From NCBI GenBank assembly GCA_032052615.1, contig DAMBWF010000002.1:186001-250000 (forward strand): 64,000 nt of DNA. The letters run 5' to 3'. The DNA is from Pseudomonas_T sp032052615. GTDB lineage: Bacteria > Pseudomonadota > Gammaproteobacteria > Pseudomonadales > Pseudomonadaceae. Shown piece after piece: positions 56,212 to 64,000 of the stretch (the stretch's first letter is position 1; every line of letters begins with the position of its first letter). The notes under the pieces are model-generated. The model worked only from the letters and a program-made list of their open reading frames with translations. It did not search any database and was not told where the DNA came from. The position numbers were made by a program, and so were the translations under genes.

Positions 56212-57075
56212 TCATTCGATGTTCTGCACCTGCTCGCGCATTTGCTCGATCAAGACCTTGAGGTTGACCGCGGCCTGAGTGCTGCGGGTGTCGAAGGCCT
56301 TGGACCCCAGCGTGTTGGCTTCGCGATTGAGCTCCTGCATGAGGAAGTCCAGGCGCCGGCCGGCCGCGCCGCCGGCCTCGAGCACCCGGCGCACCTCGCC
56401 GACATGGGTCTCGAGGCGGTCCAGTTCCTCGGCGACGTCGCTCTTCTGCGCCAGCAGCACCAGTTCCTGTTCCAGCCGCTGTGGGTCCAGCTCCGCCTGC
56501 ATGTCGCGGAAACGCTCGAGGATGCGCCCGCGCTGGGCGGCCAGCATCTGCGGCACCAGGGCGCGCAGCGAGGCGACTTCCGTGACGATGGTCGCGAGGC
56601 GCTCCTCGATCAGGCGCGCCAGATCGACGCCTTCGCGCGCGCGTCCGGCCTTGAGTTGCTCCAAGCCCTGTTCGAACAGTGCCAAGGCTTCTTGGTTCAA
56701 GGCCTGAGGGTCGGCCACGTCCGCCACCAGCACCCCCGGCCAGGCCAGGACTTCGAGGGGGTTGAGGGGCGCGGGGCGGTCGATCAGGCCGGCCACCGCC
56801 TCGGCGGCGGCGATCAATTGCGTGGCCCGCTCGCGGTCCACCTGCAGGGTACCGGCGGCGTTTTCCTCGGCGAAGCGCAGGGTGCATTCCACCTTGCCGC
56901 GGGACAGGCCCTGGCGCAGGGCGTCGCGCACCGGCCCCTCCAATTCGCGGAAGGCATCCGGCAGGCGCAGGTGCGGTTCCAGGTAGCGGTGATTGACCGA
57001 GCGCAATTCCCAGCTCAGGGTGCCGTGGGCACCGGCCTTCTCGACGCGGGCGAAGGCGGTCATGCTGCGCACCAT
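56212..57075 (-). CDS. yicC: YicC-family endoribonuclease
   Basis: A 287-residue protein with N-terminal VRSMTAFARVEK and SVNHRYLE plus a C-terminal domain (LDFLMQELNREANTLGSKA ... LIEQMREQVQNIE), both full-length YicC features. E. coli YicC is reported to degrade the sRNA RyhB. The ATG at 57075 has GAGAGG eight bases ahead; longer openings lack a ribosome-binding site. Divergent from rph. Confidence 0.93.
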   Translation of the reverse strand: MVRSMTAFARVEKAGAHGTLSWELRSVNHRYLEPHLRLPDAFRELEGPVRDALRQGLSRGKVECTLRFAEENAAGTLQVDRERATQLIAAAEAVAGLIDRPAPLNPLEVLAWPGVLVADVADPQALNQEALALFEQGLEQLKAGRAREGVDLARLIEERLATIVTEVASLRALVPQMLAAQRGRILERFRDMQAELDPQRLEQELVLLAQKSDVAEELDRLETHVGEVRRVLEAGGAAGRRLDFLMQELNREANTLGSKAFDTRSTQAAVNLKVLIEQMREQVQNIE

Positions 57076-57264
57076 GGGCGATACCTCTCGGAAGTCGATG
57101 ACGAAAGGCGCGGGATTGTAGCGCCAAACCCCGGGCGGCGGCGCGGCCACCGACCGAAGTGTCGTCCGGCATGCCGGCCGGCGGGCGATACCCGCTCGCC
57201 GATGTCCGGCGCCCGCCGCCTTCCCTATAATGCGCAACAGTTTTCGACCAACAGGTATTCACCG

Positions 57265-58002
57265 ATGAAGCGTCCCAGTGGCCGCGCCGCCGACCAGCTG
57301 CGCCCGATCCGCATCACACGCAACTACACCCGGCACGCCGAAGGCTCGGTCCTGGTGGAGTTCGGTGACACCAAGGTGATCTGCACCGCCAGCGTCGAAG
57401 CCGGGGTGCCGCGTTTCCTCAAGGGCCAAGGCCAGGGTTGGTTGACCGCCGAATACGGCATGCTGCCGCGCGCCACCGGCGAGCGGAACCCGCGAGAGGC
57501 CAGTCGCGGCAAGCAGGGCGGGCGGACCCTGGAGATCCAGCGGTTGATCGGCCGTTCGCTGCGCGCCGCGCTGGACATGACCAAGCTGGGCGACAACACC
57601 CTTTACCTGGACTGCGATGTGATCCAGGCCGACGGCGGCACCCGCACCGCTTCCATCACCGGGGCCATGGTGGCCGTGGTGGATGCTCTGGCGGTGCTGA
57701 AGAAGCGCGGCGCGATCAAGGCCAGCCACAACCCGCTCAAGCAAATGGTGGCCGCGGTGTCCGTGGGCATGTACCAGGGCGAACCGGTGCTGGATCTGGA
57801 CTACCCGGAGGACTCCGCCGCCGAGACCGACCTCAACGTGGTAATGACCGAGGCCGGCGGTTTCATCGAAATCCAGGGCACCGCCGAGGCCGCGCCGTTC
57901 CAGCCCGAACAGCTCACCGCCATGCTGGCCCTGGCGGAGAAAGGCGTGCGGGAATTGTTCGAGCTGCAGCGCGCCGCGCTGGCCAGCGAGCCGGGCGTAT
58001 AG
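57265..58002 (+). CDS. rph: Ribonuclease PH
   Basis: Phosphorolytic 3'-5' exoribonuclease trimming tRNA precursors. The 245-residue protein has KRPSGRAADQLRPIRITRNY, the RNA-binding segment and the phosphate-contacting ASRGKQGGRTLEIQRLIGRS. Full length, in contrast to the truncated rph of E. coli K-12. The ATG at 57265 has an ACAGG box upstream. DUF4870 follows three bases later. Confidence 0.97.
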   Translation: MKRPSGRAADQLRPIRITRNYTRHAEGSVLVEFGDTKVICTASVEAGVPRFLKGQGQGWLTAEYGMLPRATGERNPREASRGKQGGRTLEIQRLIGRSLRAALDMTKLGDNTLYLDCDVIQADGGTRTASITGAMVAVVDALAVLKKRGAIKASHNPLKQMVAAVSVGMYQGEPVLDLDYPEDSAAETDLNVVMTEAGGFIEIQGTAEAAPFQPEQLTAMLALAEKGVRELFELQRAALASEPGV

Positions 58003-58005
58003 CCT

Positions 58006-58371
58006 ATGGACACCCACGAACCGACGCCCGGCCCGAGCCGCGAGGCCCGGCAGTGGGCGATGGGGTGCCACTTCGCCGCTTTCCTTGGCCTGGTGTTTCC
58101 CTTCGGCAATCTGCTGGGGCCCTTGATCCTCTGGCAACTGAAGAAGGACAGCGACCCCTTCATCGACCAGCAGGGCAAGGAAGCGCTGAACTTCCAGATC
58201 ACCGTGGCGGTGGCCGCGCTGGTGTGTCTGCTGCTGACCCTGGTGGTGATCGGTTTCGTGCTGCTGAGTCTGCTGGGGCTTGGCGCCTTGGCGCTCACTA
58301 TCATCGCCGGGATCAAGGCCAACGAAGGACGTGCGTACCGCTATCCCTTCACCTGGCGGCCCTTGAAATAA
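58006..58371 (+). CDS. DUF4870 membrane protein
   Basis: A 121-residue protein with about three hydrophobic helices. The RQWAMGCHFAAFLGLVFPFG and GPLILWQLKKD segments with FIDQQGKEALNFQIT mark DUF4870. Function unknown. It follows rph by three bases, so it is translated from the same message. Confidence 0.85.
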   Translation: MDTHEPTPGPSREARQWAMGCHFAAFLGLVFPFGNLLGPLILWQLKKDSDPFIDQQGKEALNFQITVAVAALVCLLLTLVVIGFVLLSLLGLGALALTIIAGIKANEGRAYRYPFTWRPLK

Positions 58372-58380
58372 GCCCATAGT

Positions 58381-58401
58381 GCCGCGCGTAGCCCGCGCGG
58401 C
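58381..58401. terminator. Hairpin between DUF4870 and crc
   Basis: Eight-base perfect stem (58381-58388 with 58394-58401) between convergent genes. No T-run. Confidence 0.5.
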
Positions 58402-58407
58402 GTGTGA

Positions 58408-59187
58408 TCAGATGCTCAGGGTCCAGTCGTAGTCGATGATCAGCGGCGCGTGCTGGGAGAAGCGCGGCTGGCGCGGCAACCGCGCGCTACGGACGAAGCG
58501 GCGCATGCCGGGCGTCAGGATCTGGTAGTCGAAGCGCCAGCCCAGATTGAGCAGCTCCGCCTGTTCGCTGTCCGGCCACCAACTGAACTGGTCGCCTTCG
58601 CGGTTCACTTCCCGCAGCGCATCGACGTAACCGAAGTTGCCGAACACCTCGTCCAGCCAACCCCGCTCGGGGGCCAGGAAGCCAGGCATCTGCTGGCAGT
58701 CCCGCCAGTTCTTCACGTCCAGCTTCTGGTGCGCCACGTACAGCGAACCGCAGTAGATATATTCGCGGCGCTTGCGACGCTGCTTGTTCAGATAATGAGT
58801 GAAGTCATCCATGAACTTGAACTTGTGGTTCAGGCTATCGTCCCCGCCCTGCCCGGACGGCAGCAGCAGGGTGGCGATGCTCACCTTGTCGAAATCCGCC
58901 TGCAGGTATCTTCCGTAGCGATCGGCCATTTCGAAACCCAGGCCGCTGATCACCGCCTTGGGTTGCTGCCGCGAATAGAGCGCCACACCGCCTTGGGCGG
59001 GCACTTCGGCATCGCAGGCATAGAGGAAATAGCCGTCCAGTTGGAAGGCCGGGTCGTCCAGTTCGAAGACGGAGGCACGGGTATCTTGCAGGCAGATCAC
59101 GTCGGCATTCTGGGCTTGCAGCCAACTGAGCAACCCTCGCTCGGCCGCAGCCTGAATACCATTCACGTTCACACTGATGATCCGCAT
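58408..59187 (-). CDS. crc: Catabolite repression control protein Crc
   Basis: Partner of Hfq in carbon catabolite repression: together they hold A-rich mRNA leaders. The 259-residue protein has the EEP fold (MRIISVNVNGIQAA, VICLQDTRA, SLNHKFKFMDDF and LGWRFDYQI), but catalytic residues of ExoIII are not conserved, in line with Crc lacking nuclease activity. The gene is divergent from pyrE, the Pseudomonas arrangement. It could be mistaken for exonuclease III. Confidence 0.95.
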   Translation of the reverse strand: MRIISVNVNGIQAAAERGLLSWLQAQNADVICLQDTRASVFELDDPAFQLDGYFLYACDAEVPAQGGVALYSRQQPKAVISGLGFEMADRYGRYLQADFDKVSIATLLLPSGQGGDDSLNHKFKFMDDFTHYLNKQRRKRREYIYCGSLYVAHQKLDVKNWRDCQQMPGFLAPERGWLDEVFGNFGYVDALREVNREGDQFSWWPDSEQAELLNLGWRFDYQILTPGMRRFVRSARLPRQPRFSQHAPLIIDYDWTLSI

Positions 59188-59282
59188 AAATGGCCCCCAA
59201 AAACACGTCCGTGTATGATACCCGAGCTCATTCCCATTAGCTAAATTCATAGCTGAATCCGTGTCGTCCGGGGCTTTTTCCT

Positions 59283-59924
59283 ATGCAGGCGTATCAGCGC
59301 GATTTCATTCGTTTCGCCATCGAGCGCGGGGTCCTGCGTTTCGGCGAATTCACTCTCAAGTCCGGACGCACCAGTCCCTATTTCTTCAATGCCGGCCTCT
59401 TCGACAGCGGCCTCGCCCTGGCCCGTCTCGGCCGCTTCTACGCGGCGGCGATCGCCGACAGCGGGCTGGCTTTCGATGTGCTGTTCGGGCCGGCCTATAA
59501 GGGCATTCCGCTGGCCGCCAGCACGGCGGTGGCCTTGGCCGAGCATCATGAGCGCGACTTGCCCTGGTGCTTCAACCGCAAGGAAGCCAAGGACCATGGC
59601 GAGGGTGGCACCCTGGTGGGCGCGCCGTTGCGCGGCCGCGTGTTGATCGTCGACGACGTGATTACCGCCGGCACGGCGATCCGCGAGGTGATGCGGATCA
59701 TCGAGGCCCAGGGCGCCCGCCCGGCTGGCGCGCTGATCGCCATGAACCGTCAGGAGCGTGGCCGTGGCGAGCTTTCCGCGATCCAGGAAGTGGAGCGCGA
59801 CTTCGGCATGCCGGTGGTGAGCATCGTCGGCCTGGATCAGGTGTTGGACTACCTGGCCGGGGATGCCGAACTCAAGAAACACTTGCCTGCGGTGGAAGCC
59901 TACCGCGCCCAATACGGTATTTGA
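59283..59924 (+). CDS. pyrE: Orotate phosphoribosyltransferase
   Basis: Makes OMP from orotate and PRPP. The 213-residue enzyme has SGRTSPYFFNAGLF near the N-terminus, the catalytic EAKDHGEGG loop (about 100) and the PRPP-binding VLIVDDVITAGTA near 122. Length is standard. Divergent from crc; a DUF4124 gene follows 20 bases on. Confidence 0.97.
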   Translation: MQAYQRDFIRFAIERGVLRFGEFTLKSGRTSPYFFNAGLFDSGLALARLGRFYAAAIADSGLAFDVLFGPAYKGIPLAASTAVALAEHHERDLPWCFNRKEAKDHGEGGTLVGAPLRGRVLIVDDVITAGTAIREVMRIIEAQGARPAGALIAMNRQERGRGELSAIQEVERDFGMPVVSIVGLDQVLDYLAGDAELKKHLPAVEAYRAQYGI

Positions 59925-59944
59925 TTGCCCACGGGAATCGCGTC

Positions 59945-60556
59945 ATGGCCAGACAGGAAGCGTTCCACCTGACGATGTTGCTCGGTCTTTGCTGCAGCCT
60001 GCCGTTGGCGCAGGCCGCCGGCGAGCTGTATCGCTACGTCAACGATAAAGGCGTGACGGTGCTCGACCGCCAAGGCGTGCCGCCGGAATTCGTCAGCAAG
60101 GGCTACCAGGTCTTGAACGATCAAGGGCGAGTGATCCAGGTCGTGCCGGCCGCGCCCAGCCCCGAGGAAATGCAGCGTCGGCTGGACGCCAAGGCCCAGG
60201 CCAGCTCCGATGCGCAATTGCTGCGCTTGTACTCCAGCGTCGACGACGTGGACCGCGCCCTCAAGCGCAAGCTGGGGGAAATCGATGGGTTGATCAGCGT
60301 GGTGCGCGGCAACCTGCAATCCCTCAAGGTGCAACAGGACAACCTGCAGGGCCGGGCCGCGGACATCGAGCGCGCCGGCCGCGCGGTGCCGGAGGTGCTG
60401 GTCACCCAGATAAACAATCTGAGGGAAGAGCAGCAGCGGCTGGAAAAGGATATCCAGCGTTACCAGGACACCCGCCAGCAGACCGAGCGGACCTTCAGCG
60501 CGGATCGGGCGCGCATCGCGGCGCTCCTCGGGCCGTCTTCCCCGGCCTCCCCCTGA
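59945..60556 (+). CDS. Secreted DUF4124 protein
   Basis: A 203-residue protein with a signal peptide (LTMLLGLCCSLPLAQA), the DUF4124 core GELYRYVNDKGVTVLDR (residues 25-41), and a long coiled coil (about 95-185) rich in Glu/Arg/Gln heptads. Probably periplasmic or surface associated; function unknown. The same arrangement after pyrE is found in pseudomonads (PA5330). Confidence 0.82.
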   Translation: MARQEAFHLTMLLGLCCSLPLAQAAGELYRYVNDKGVTVLDRQGVPPEFVSKGYQVLNDQGRVIQVVPAAPSPEEMQRRLDAKAQASSDAQLLRLYSSVDDVDRALKRKLGEIDGLISVVRGNLQSLKVQQDNLQGRAADIERAGRAVPEVLVTQINNLREEQQRLEKDIQRYQDTRQQTERTFSADRARIAALLGPSSPASP

Positions 60557-60559
60557 AAC

Positions 60560-60576
60560 GGCCGCCCGAGGCGGCC
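60560..60576. terminator. Hairpin between DUF4124 and argB
   Basis: Seven-base stem (GGCCGCC/GGCGGCC) with a CGA loop, between convergent genes. Confidence 0.5.
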
Positions 60577-60596
60577 GCCGTCAAGGCGCCGACGGT

Positions 60597-61502
60597 TCAC
60601 GCGTCGGGGCGGTTGGTGATCAAGGTGCCGACGCCGCTGTCGGTGAAGATTTCCAGCAACACGGCATTGGGCACGCGTCCGTCGATGATGTGCGCGCTGG
60701 TGACCCCGCCCTGTACCGCTTCCAGCGCGCAGCGGATCTTCGGCAGCATGCCGCCATGGATGGTGCCGTCGGCGATCAGCTCGTCGACTTGCCCGGTGGA
60801 TAGGCCGGTGAGTACCTGGCCCTGCTTGTCCATCAGGCCGGCGATGTTGGTCAACAGCATGAGCTTCTCGGCCTTGAGGGCCTCGGCCACCTTGCCCGCC
60901 ACCAGGTCGGCGTTGATGTTGTAGGACTCGCCCTCGGTCCCCACGCCGATCGGCGCGATGACCGGGATGAAATCGCCGCGCACCAGCATGTCCAGCAGCT
61001 CGACGTTGACCCCGGTGACTTCCCCCACGTGGCCAATATCGATGATCTCCGGCTGGGTCATCTCGGGGGTCTTGCGGGTGACGGTGAGCTTCCGGGCGCG
61101 GATCAATTCGGCGTCCTTGCCGGTCAGGCCGATGGCGCTGCCGCCGTGGCGGTTGATCAGGTTGACGATGTCCTTGTTCACCAGGCCGCCCAGGACCATC
61201 TCCACCACATCCATGGTCTGTGCATCGGTGACCCGCATGCCGTCGACGAAGCGGCTTTCGATGGAGAGGCGGTCGAGCAACTCGCCGATCTGCGGGCCGC
61301 CGCCGTGCACCACCACCGGGTTGATGCCCACCGCCTTCATCAGCACGATGTCGCGGGCGAAGCCGGTCTTGAGCTCGTCGCTTTCCATGGCATTGCCACC
61401 GTACTTGACCACCAGCGTCTTGCCGACGAAGCGTCGGATATAGGGCAGCGCCTCGGACAGCACCTGGGCGACTTGGGTGGCGACTTCACGGCTGTGGGTC
61501 AT
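60597..61502 (-). CDS. argB: Acetylglutamate kinase
   Basis: Second step of arginine synthesis, phosphorylating N-acetylglutamate. The 301-residue amino-acid-kinase-fold protein has VKYGGNAM and VVVHGGGPQIGE in the N-terminal half, LTNIAGLMDKQG and GGMLPKI in the C-terminal half. An N-terminal helical extension (REVATQVAQVLSEALPYIRR) is the type seen in arginine-inhibited enzymes. Adjacent algC and argB share the strand (argB 86 bases downstream), as in Pseudomonas. Confidence 0.96.
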   Translation of the reverse strand: MTHSREVATQVAQVLSEALPYIRRFVGKTLVVKYGGNAMESDELKTGFARDIVLMKAVGINPVVVHGGGPQIGELLDRLSIESRFVDGMRVTDAQTMDVVEMVLGGLVNKDIVNLINRHGGSAIGLTGKDAELIRARKLTVTRKTPEMTQPEIIDIGHVGEVTGVNVELLDMLVRGDFIPVIAPIGVGTEGESYNINADLVAGKVAEALKAEKLMLLTNIAGLMDKQGQVLTGLSTGQVDELIADGTIHGGMLPKIRCALEAVQGGVTSAHIIDGRVPNAVLLEIFTDSGVGTLITNRPDA

Positions 61503-61588
61503 GCGGGACTCCAATGGAACGAAACGGACGAGCGACCGGCGCGCGACGAAGACGCACGCCGGCCGGGCCGCGCGGGGCGCGGCGTGGA

Positions 61589-64000
61589 TCAGAAGGGCAG
61601 GGTGAGGTCCGACGCCACGGCGTAGAGCTGGGCGCGGAACACTTCCTGGATGCGCTTGAGTTCTTCCTCGCTGTCGGCCTCGAAGCGCAGTACCAGTACC
61701 GGCGTGGTATTGGAGGCACGGATCAGGCCCCAGCCGCGCGGGTAGTCGACGCGCACGCCGTCCAGGGTGGTCAGGTTCGCCTCGCCCCAGTGCCCGTCGC
61801 GCTGCAGGCGCTCGATCAGGCGGAACTTGCCTTCGTCGGTGACGGTGATGTTGATCTCCGGCGTGGAAATGTCGCTGGGGAAGGCGGAGAACACGTGCTC
61901 GGCGTCGCGTTTGTCCTGGCTGAGGATTTCCAGCAGGCGGGCGGCGCTGTAGATGCCGTCGTCGAAGCCGAACCAGCGCTCCTTGAAGAACACGTGGCCG
62001 CTCATCTCGCCGGCCAGCAGCGCGCCGGTTTCCTTCATCTTCTTCTTGATCAGCGAGTGGCCGGTCTTCCACATCACCGGGCGGCCGCCGTAGCCGCTGA
62101 TGAGGGCGATGAGACGCCGGGTGCATTTCACGTCGAAGATGATGTCGGCGCCGGGGTTGCGGGAGACCACGTCCTTGGCGAACAGCATGAGCAGGCGGTC
62201 GGGGTAGATGATGGTGCCGTCGTTGGTCACCACGCCGACACGGTCGCCGTCGCCGTCGAAGGCCAGGCCCAGATCGGCGTTCTCTGCCTTGACCTTGGCA
62301 ATGAGGTCCTTGAGGTTCTCCGGCTTGCCCGGGTCCGGATGGTGGTTCGGGAAGGTGCCGTCCACGTCGCAGTACAGCGGGATCACGCTGCAGCCCAGGG
62401 CCTCGATCAGGCGCGGGGCGATGACACCGGCGACGCCGTTGCCACAGTCCACCACCACGCGCATGGGCTTGGCCATGGCGATGTCGTCGCGAATCTGCTT
62501 GAAGTAGCGGTCGAGGATTTCCACCTGCTCGACGCTGCCGACACCGCTGGCCAGGTCGTTGTTCTGGATGCGGGTGTGCAGGGCGGTGATGCTTTCGTTG
62601 GCCAGGGTATCGCCGGCGATGACGATCTTGAAGCCATTGTAGTCCGGCGGGTTGTGGCTGCCGGTGAGCATCACGCCGGATTTGCCTTCCAGCACGTGGG
62701 TCGCGTAGTAGAGCACCGGGGTCGGGACCATGCCGATGTCGCTGACGCGGCAGCCGCAGTCCAGCAGGCCTTGGATCAGCGCCTGCACCAGCTCCGGGCC
62801 GGAAAGGCGGCCATCGCGGCCGACGGAGACGTTGGGCTCGCCCCGCGCCAGGCTCTCGGAGCCGATGGCGCGGCCGATCCAGTAGGCGCTCTCGGCGGTC
62901 AGCGTGTCACCCACCACGCCACGGATGTCGTAGGCGCGGAAGATGCTGGCAGGCAGTGCGGGGGCGGTGCGTGAAGTGCTCATAATCGGGGCTTGCTCCA
63001 ATCCCAGGAGGTCCTGGTCTTCGTCGAGGATGTCGATATCGAGGATGTCGTTATCTTGGAAAAGTGGATCGACCAATTCGTTGGTCGAGGGCCGGGCTGG
63101 CGCCGTCGTGGGAAGGGGCTCGCCCTTCGCGGCGGACTCCTGTTCCGGTGCGGCGGGCATGCCCTTGCGACGGGCCTGACGGATCAGGGTCTGGGCCAGC
63201 AGGTCCAGCGCCGGGAGCTTCAGGGCCGTGCGTTTGACGCTCTTGCCGGAAGAGAGTTCTTGCACCATCTGGTTCAGGGCCAGCACGTCGTCCTGCAACC
63301 GGTGCCGCAGGTTCTGTCGCTGCAGGTACAGGCCGGTCAACGCGCCGGCCAAGGCCAGCAGCGCGGCCAGGCCCAGCAGCAGGGGCGAGCCGCCGGCCTG
63401 GTCGAAGGCGGGGCCGGGGACGAATTCCAGTTTCCAGTGGGGATTGCCGGTGGGGAAGCTCTCCGCCGCGCCTTCCCCACCCTGGCCGCCCTGGGCGAGG
63501 GTCTGGGGCGTGGCGCTGCCGAACTGCTGGACCAGCCGCCATTGGCCAGCCTCCTCGGGAAGCGGGGGCAGGGCGCGCAACAACCGCTGCAGGTCGACCG
63601 CCAGCAGCAGCGTGCCCTGAGCTGGCAGCCCCTCGCCGGCGCGCAGCGGCGCGGCGCTGTAGACCAGCCAGCGTTGGCCGATGCGATAGGCTTCCGGCGC
63701 CGGTGGCGGGCCGCTCTCGGTGCGGCGTAACAGATCGAGGGCGGCGAAGTTCAACGGCGCGGCCCGTTCGCTGGTGGGTTGCCCCTGGCCGGGCAGGTTG
63801 AGGTAGGCGTCCACCACGTCGCCCCAATAGGCGAGGGAACGCTCGGCCGCCAGCACCTGGGCCGGTTGCTGGCTTTGCAGGGCTTGCAGCAGTGTCGGAT
63901 TACGCGCCGCCACCTCGGTATCCCGGGCCAGTTGCGCCAATGCTTTCTGCAGGGTGGCGGCCTGGCCGGCGCCCCAGGCCTGCAGCAGGCGCTGGCGTTC
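61589..64000 (-). CDS. algC: Phosphomannomutase/phosphoglucomutase AlgC, long membrane form (5' end outside)
   Basis: Interconverts mannose-1/6-P and glucose-1/6-P for alginate and LPS. The catalytic part starts around 62983 (STSRTAPALPASIFRAYDIRG) and has the phosphoserine loop TGSHNPPDYNG, the metal loop FDGDGDR, the sugar loop GEMSG and the phosphate site RASNTTP. Upstream the same frame is open to the window edge and encodes an extracytoplasmic region, a TM helix (LLLGLAALLALAGALTGLYL), a cytoplasmic coiled part and an acidic linker (DNDILDIDILDEDQDLL). Such extended forms occur in many Pseudomonas, while P. aeruginosa AlgC is short. An internal start at 62983 could produce the short enzyme. 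Confidence 0.92.
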   Translation of the reverse strand, partial: ERQRLLQAWGAGQAATLQKALAQLARDTEVAARNPTLLQALQSQQPAQVLAAERSLAYWGDVVDAYLNLPGQGQPTSERAAPLNFAALDLLRRTESGPPPAPEAYRIGQRWLVYSAAPLRAGEGLPAQGTLLLAVDLQRLLRALPPLPEEAGQWRLVQQFGSATPQTLAQGGQGGEGAAESFPTGNPHWKLEFVPGPAFDQAGGSPLLLGLAALLALAGALTGLYLQRQNLRHRLQDDVLALNQMVQELSSGKSVKRTALKLPALDLLAQTLIRQARRKGMPAAPEQESAAKGEPLPTTAPARPSTNELVDPLFQDNDILDIDILDEDQDLLGLEQAPIMSTSRTAPALPASIFRAYDIRGVVGDTLTAESAYWIGRAIGSESLARGEPNVSVGRDGRLSGPELVQALIQGLLDCGCRVSDIGMVPTPVLYYATHVLEGKSGVMLTGSHNPPDYNGFKIVIAGDTLANESITALHTRIQNNDLASGVGSVEQVEILDRYFKQIRDDIAMAKPMRVVVDCGNGVAGVIAPRLIEALGCSVIPLYCDVDGTFPNHHPDPGKPENLKDLIAKVKAENADLGLAFDGDGDRVGVVTNDGTIIYPDRLLMLFAKDVVSRNPGADIIFDVKCTRRLIALISGYGGRPVMWKTGHSLIKKKMKETGALLAGEMSGHVFFKERWFGFDDGIYSAARLLEILSQDKRDAEHVFSAFPSDISTPEINITVTDEGKFRLIERLQRDGHWGEANLTTLDGVRVDYPRGWGLIRASNTTPVLVLRFEADSEEELKRIQEVFRAQLYAVASDLTLPF

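Noticed and set aside
58408..59187. Exonuclease III (xthA) label for the gene before pyrE
   Set aside because: Position divergent from pyrE, length and degenerate catalytic residues fit Crc.

Overview
The window is very GC-rich, densely coded chromosome from a gammaproteobacterium of the Pseudomonas/Azotobacter lineage. Three things point there: the gene order (thrB-polA-ErsA-engB-cytochrome c4-dsbA-dgcH-like-marC-ampDh2-kinB-algB; oxyR-recG-HDOD-HU-rubredoxin reductase; spoT-rpoZ-gmk, yicC, rph, crc, pyrE, argB, algC), a recognisable sigma22 (AlgU)-type promoter in front of an ErsA-like sRNA, and recC-recB-recD in Pseudomonas order. I could not run any search, so names rest on motifs, lengths and remembered synteny.

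Layout. 1-4.3 kb: histidine utilisation genes hutI(partial)-hutG-hutU-hutH on +, closed by a hairpin. 4.3-12.3 kb: small membrane protein, homoserine kinase, DUF2782 protein, DNA polymerase I, sRNA ErsA, EngB GTPase, cytochrome c4, DsbA, an EEP-family hydrolase. 12.3-20.7 kb: diguanylate cyclase, DASH-type cryptochrome/photolyase, MarC-like protein, AmpD-type amidase, KinB/AlgB two-component pair. 20.8-22.1 kb: a run of four small genes behind an excellent sigma54 promoter (PA2169/DUF2383 protein, two short membrane peptides, DUF1328 peptide). 22.5-25.6 kb: WrbA, fused SpmA/SpmB-type protein, DUF5924/DUF2914 protein. 25.6-27.35 kb: a less GC-rich accessory island with a frameshifted papain-like cysteine peptidase/toxin candidate and an overlapping partner gene that may be its immunity protein. 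27.4-31.8 kb: M16-like peptidase, PilU-like ATPase, Na/Pi cotransporter, all on -. 32.0-43.96 kb: recC-recB-(micro-ORF)-recD, rubredoxin reductase, HU, SCP2-like protein, secreted DUF2059-like protein. 44.0-50.7 kb: HDOD protein, recG, oxyR, tonB, exbD, exbB on -. 50.9-64 kb: SDR protein, lipoprotein, ridA, spoT, rpoZ, gmk, yicC, rph, DUF4870, crc, pyrE, DUF4124, argB, and the long membrane-anchored form of algC, which runs off the right edge.

How it hangs together. Much of the window is core information processing and repair (PolA, RecBCD, RecG, HU, photolyase, Rph, RpoZ) plus envelope-stress and alginate control (ErsA, KinB/AlgB, AmpDh2-like amidase, DsbA, AlgC). ErsA and its known target algC both lie here, as does Crc together with an A-rich candidate Crc/Hfq site in front of the HU gene. 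The most unusual places are the toxin-like island, the 13-codon ATGA-linked relay ORF between recB and recD, the beta-clamp-like C-terminus of RecD, and the sigma54-driven run of small membrane proteins.
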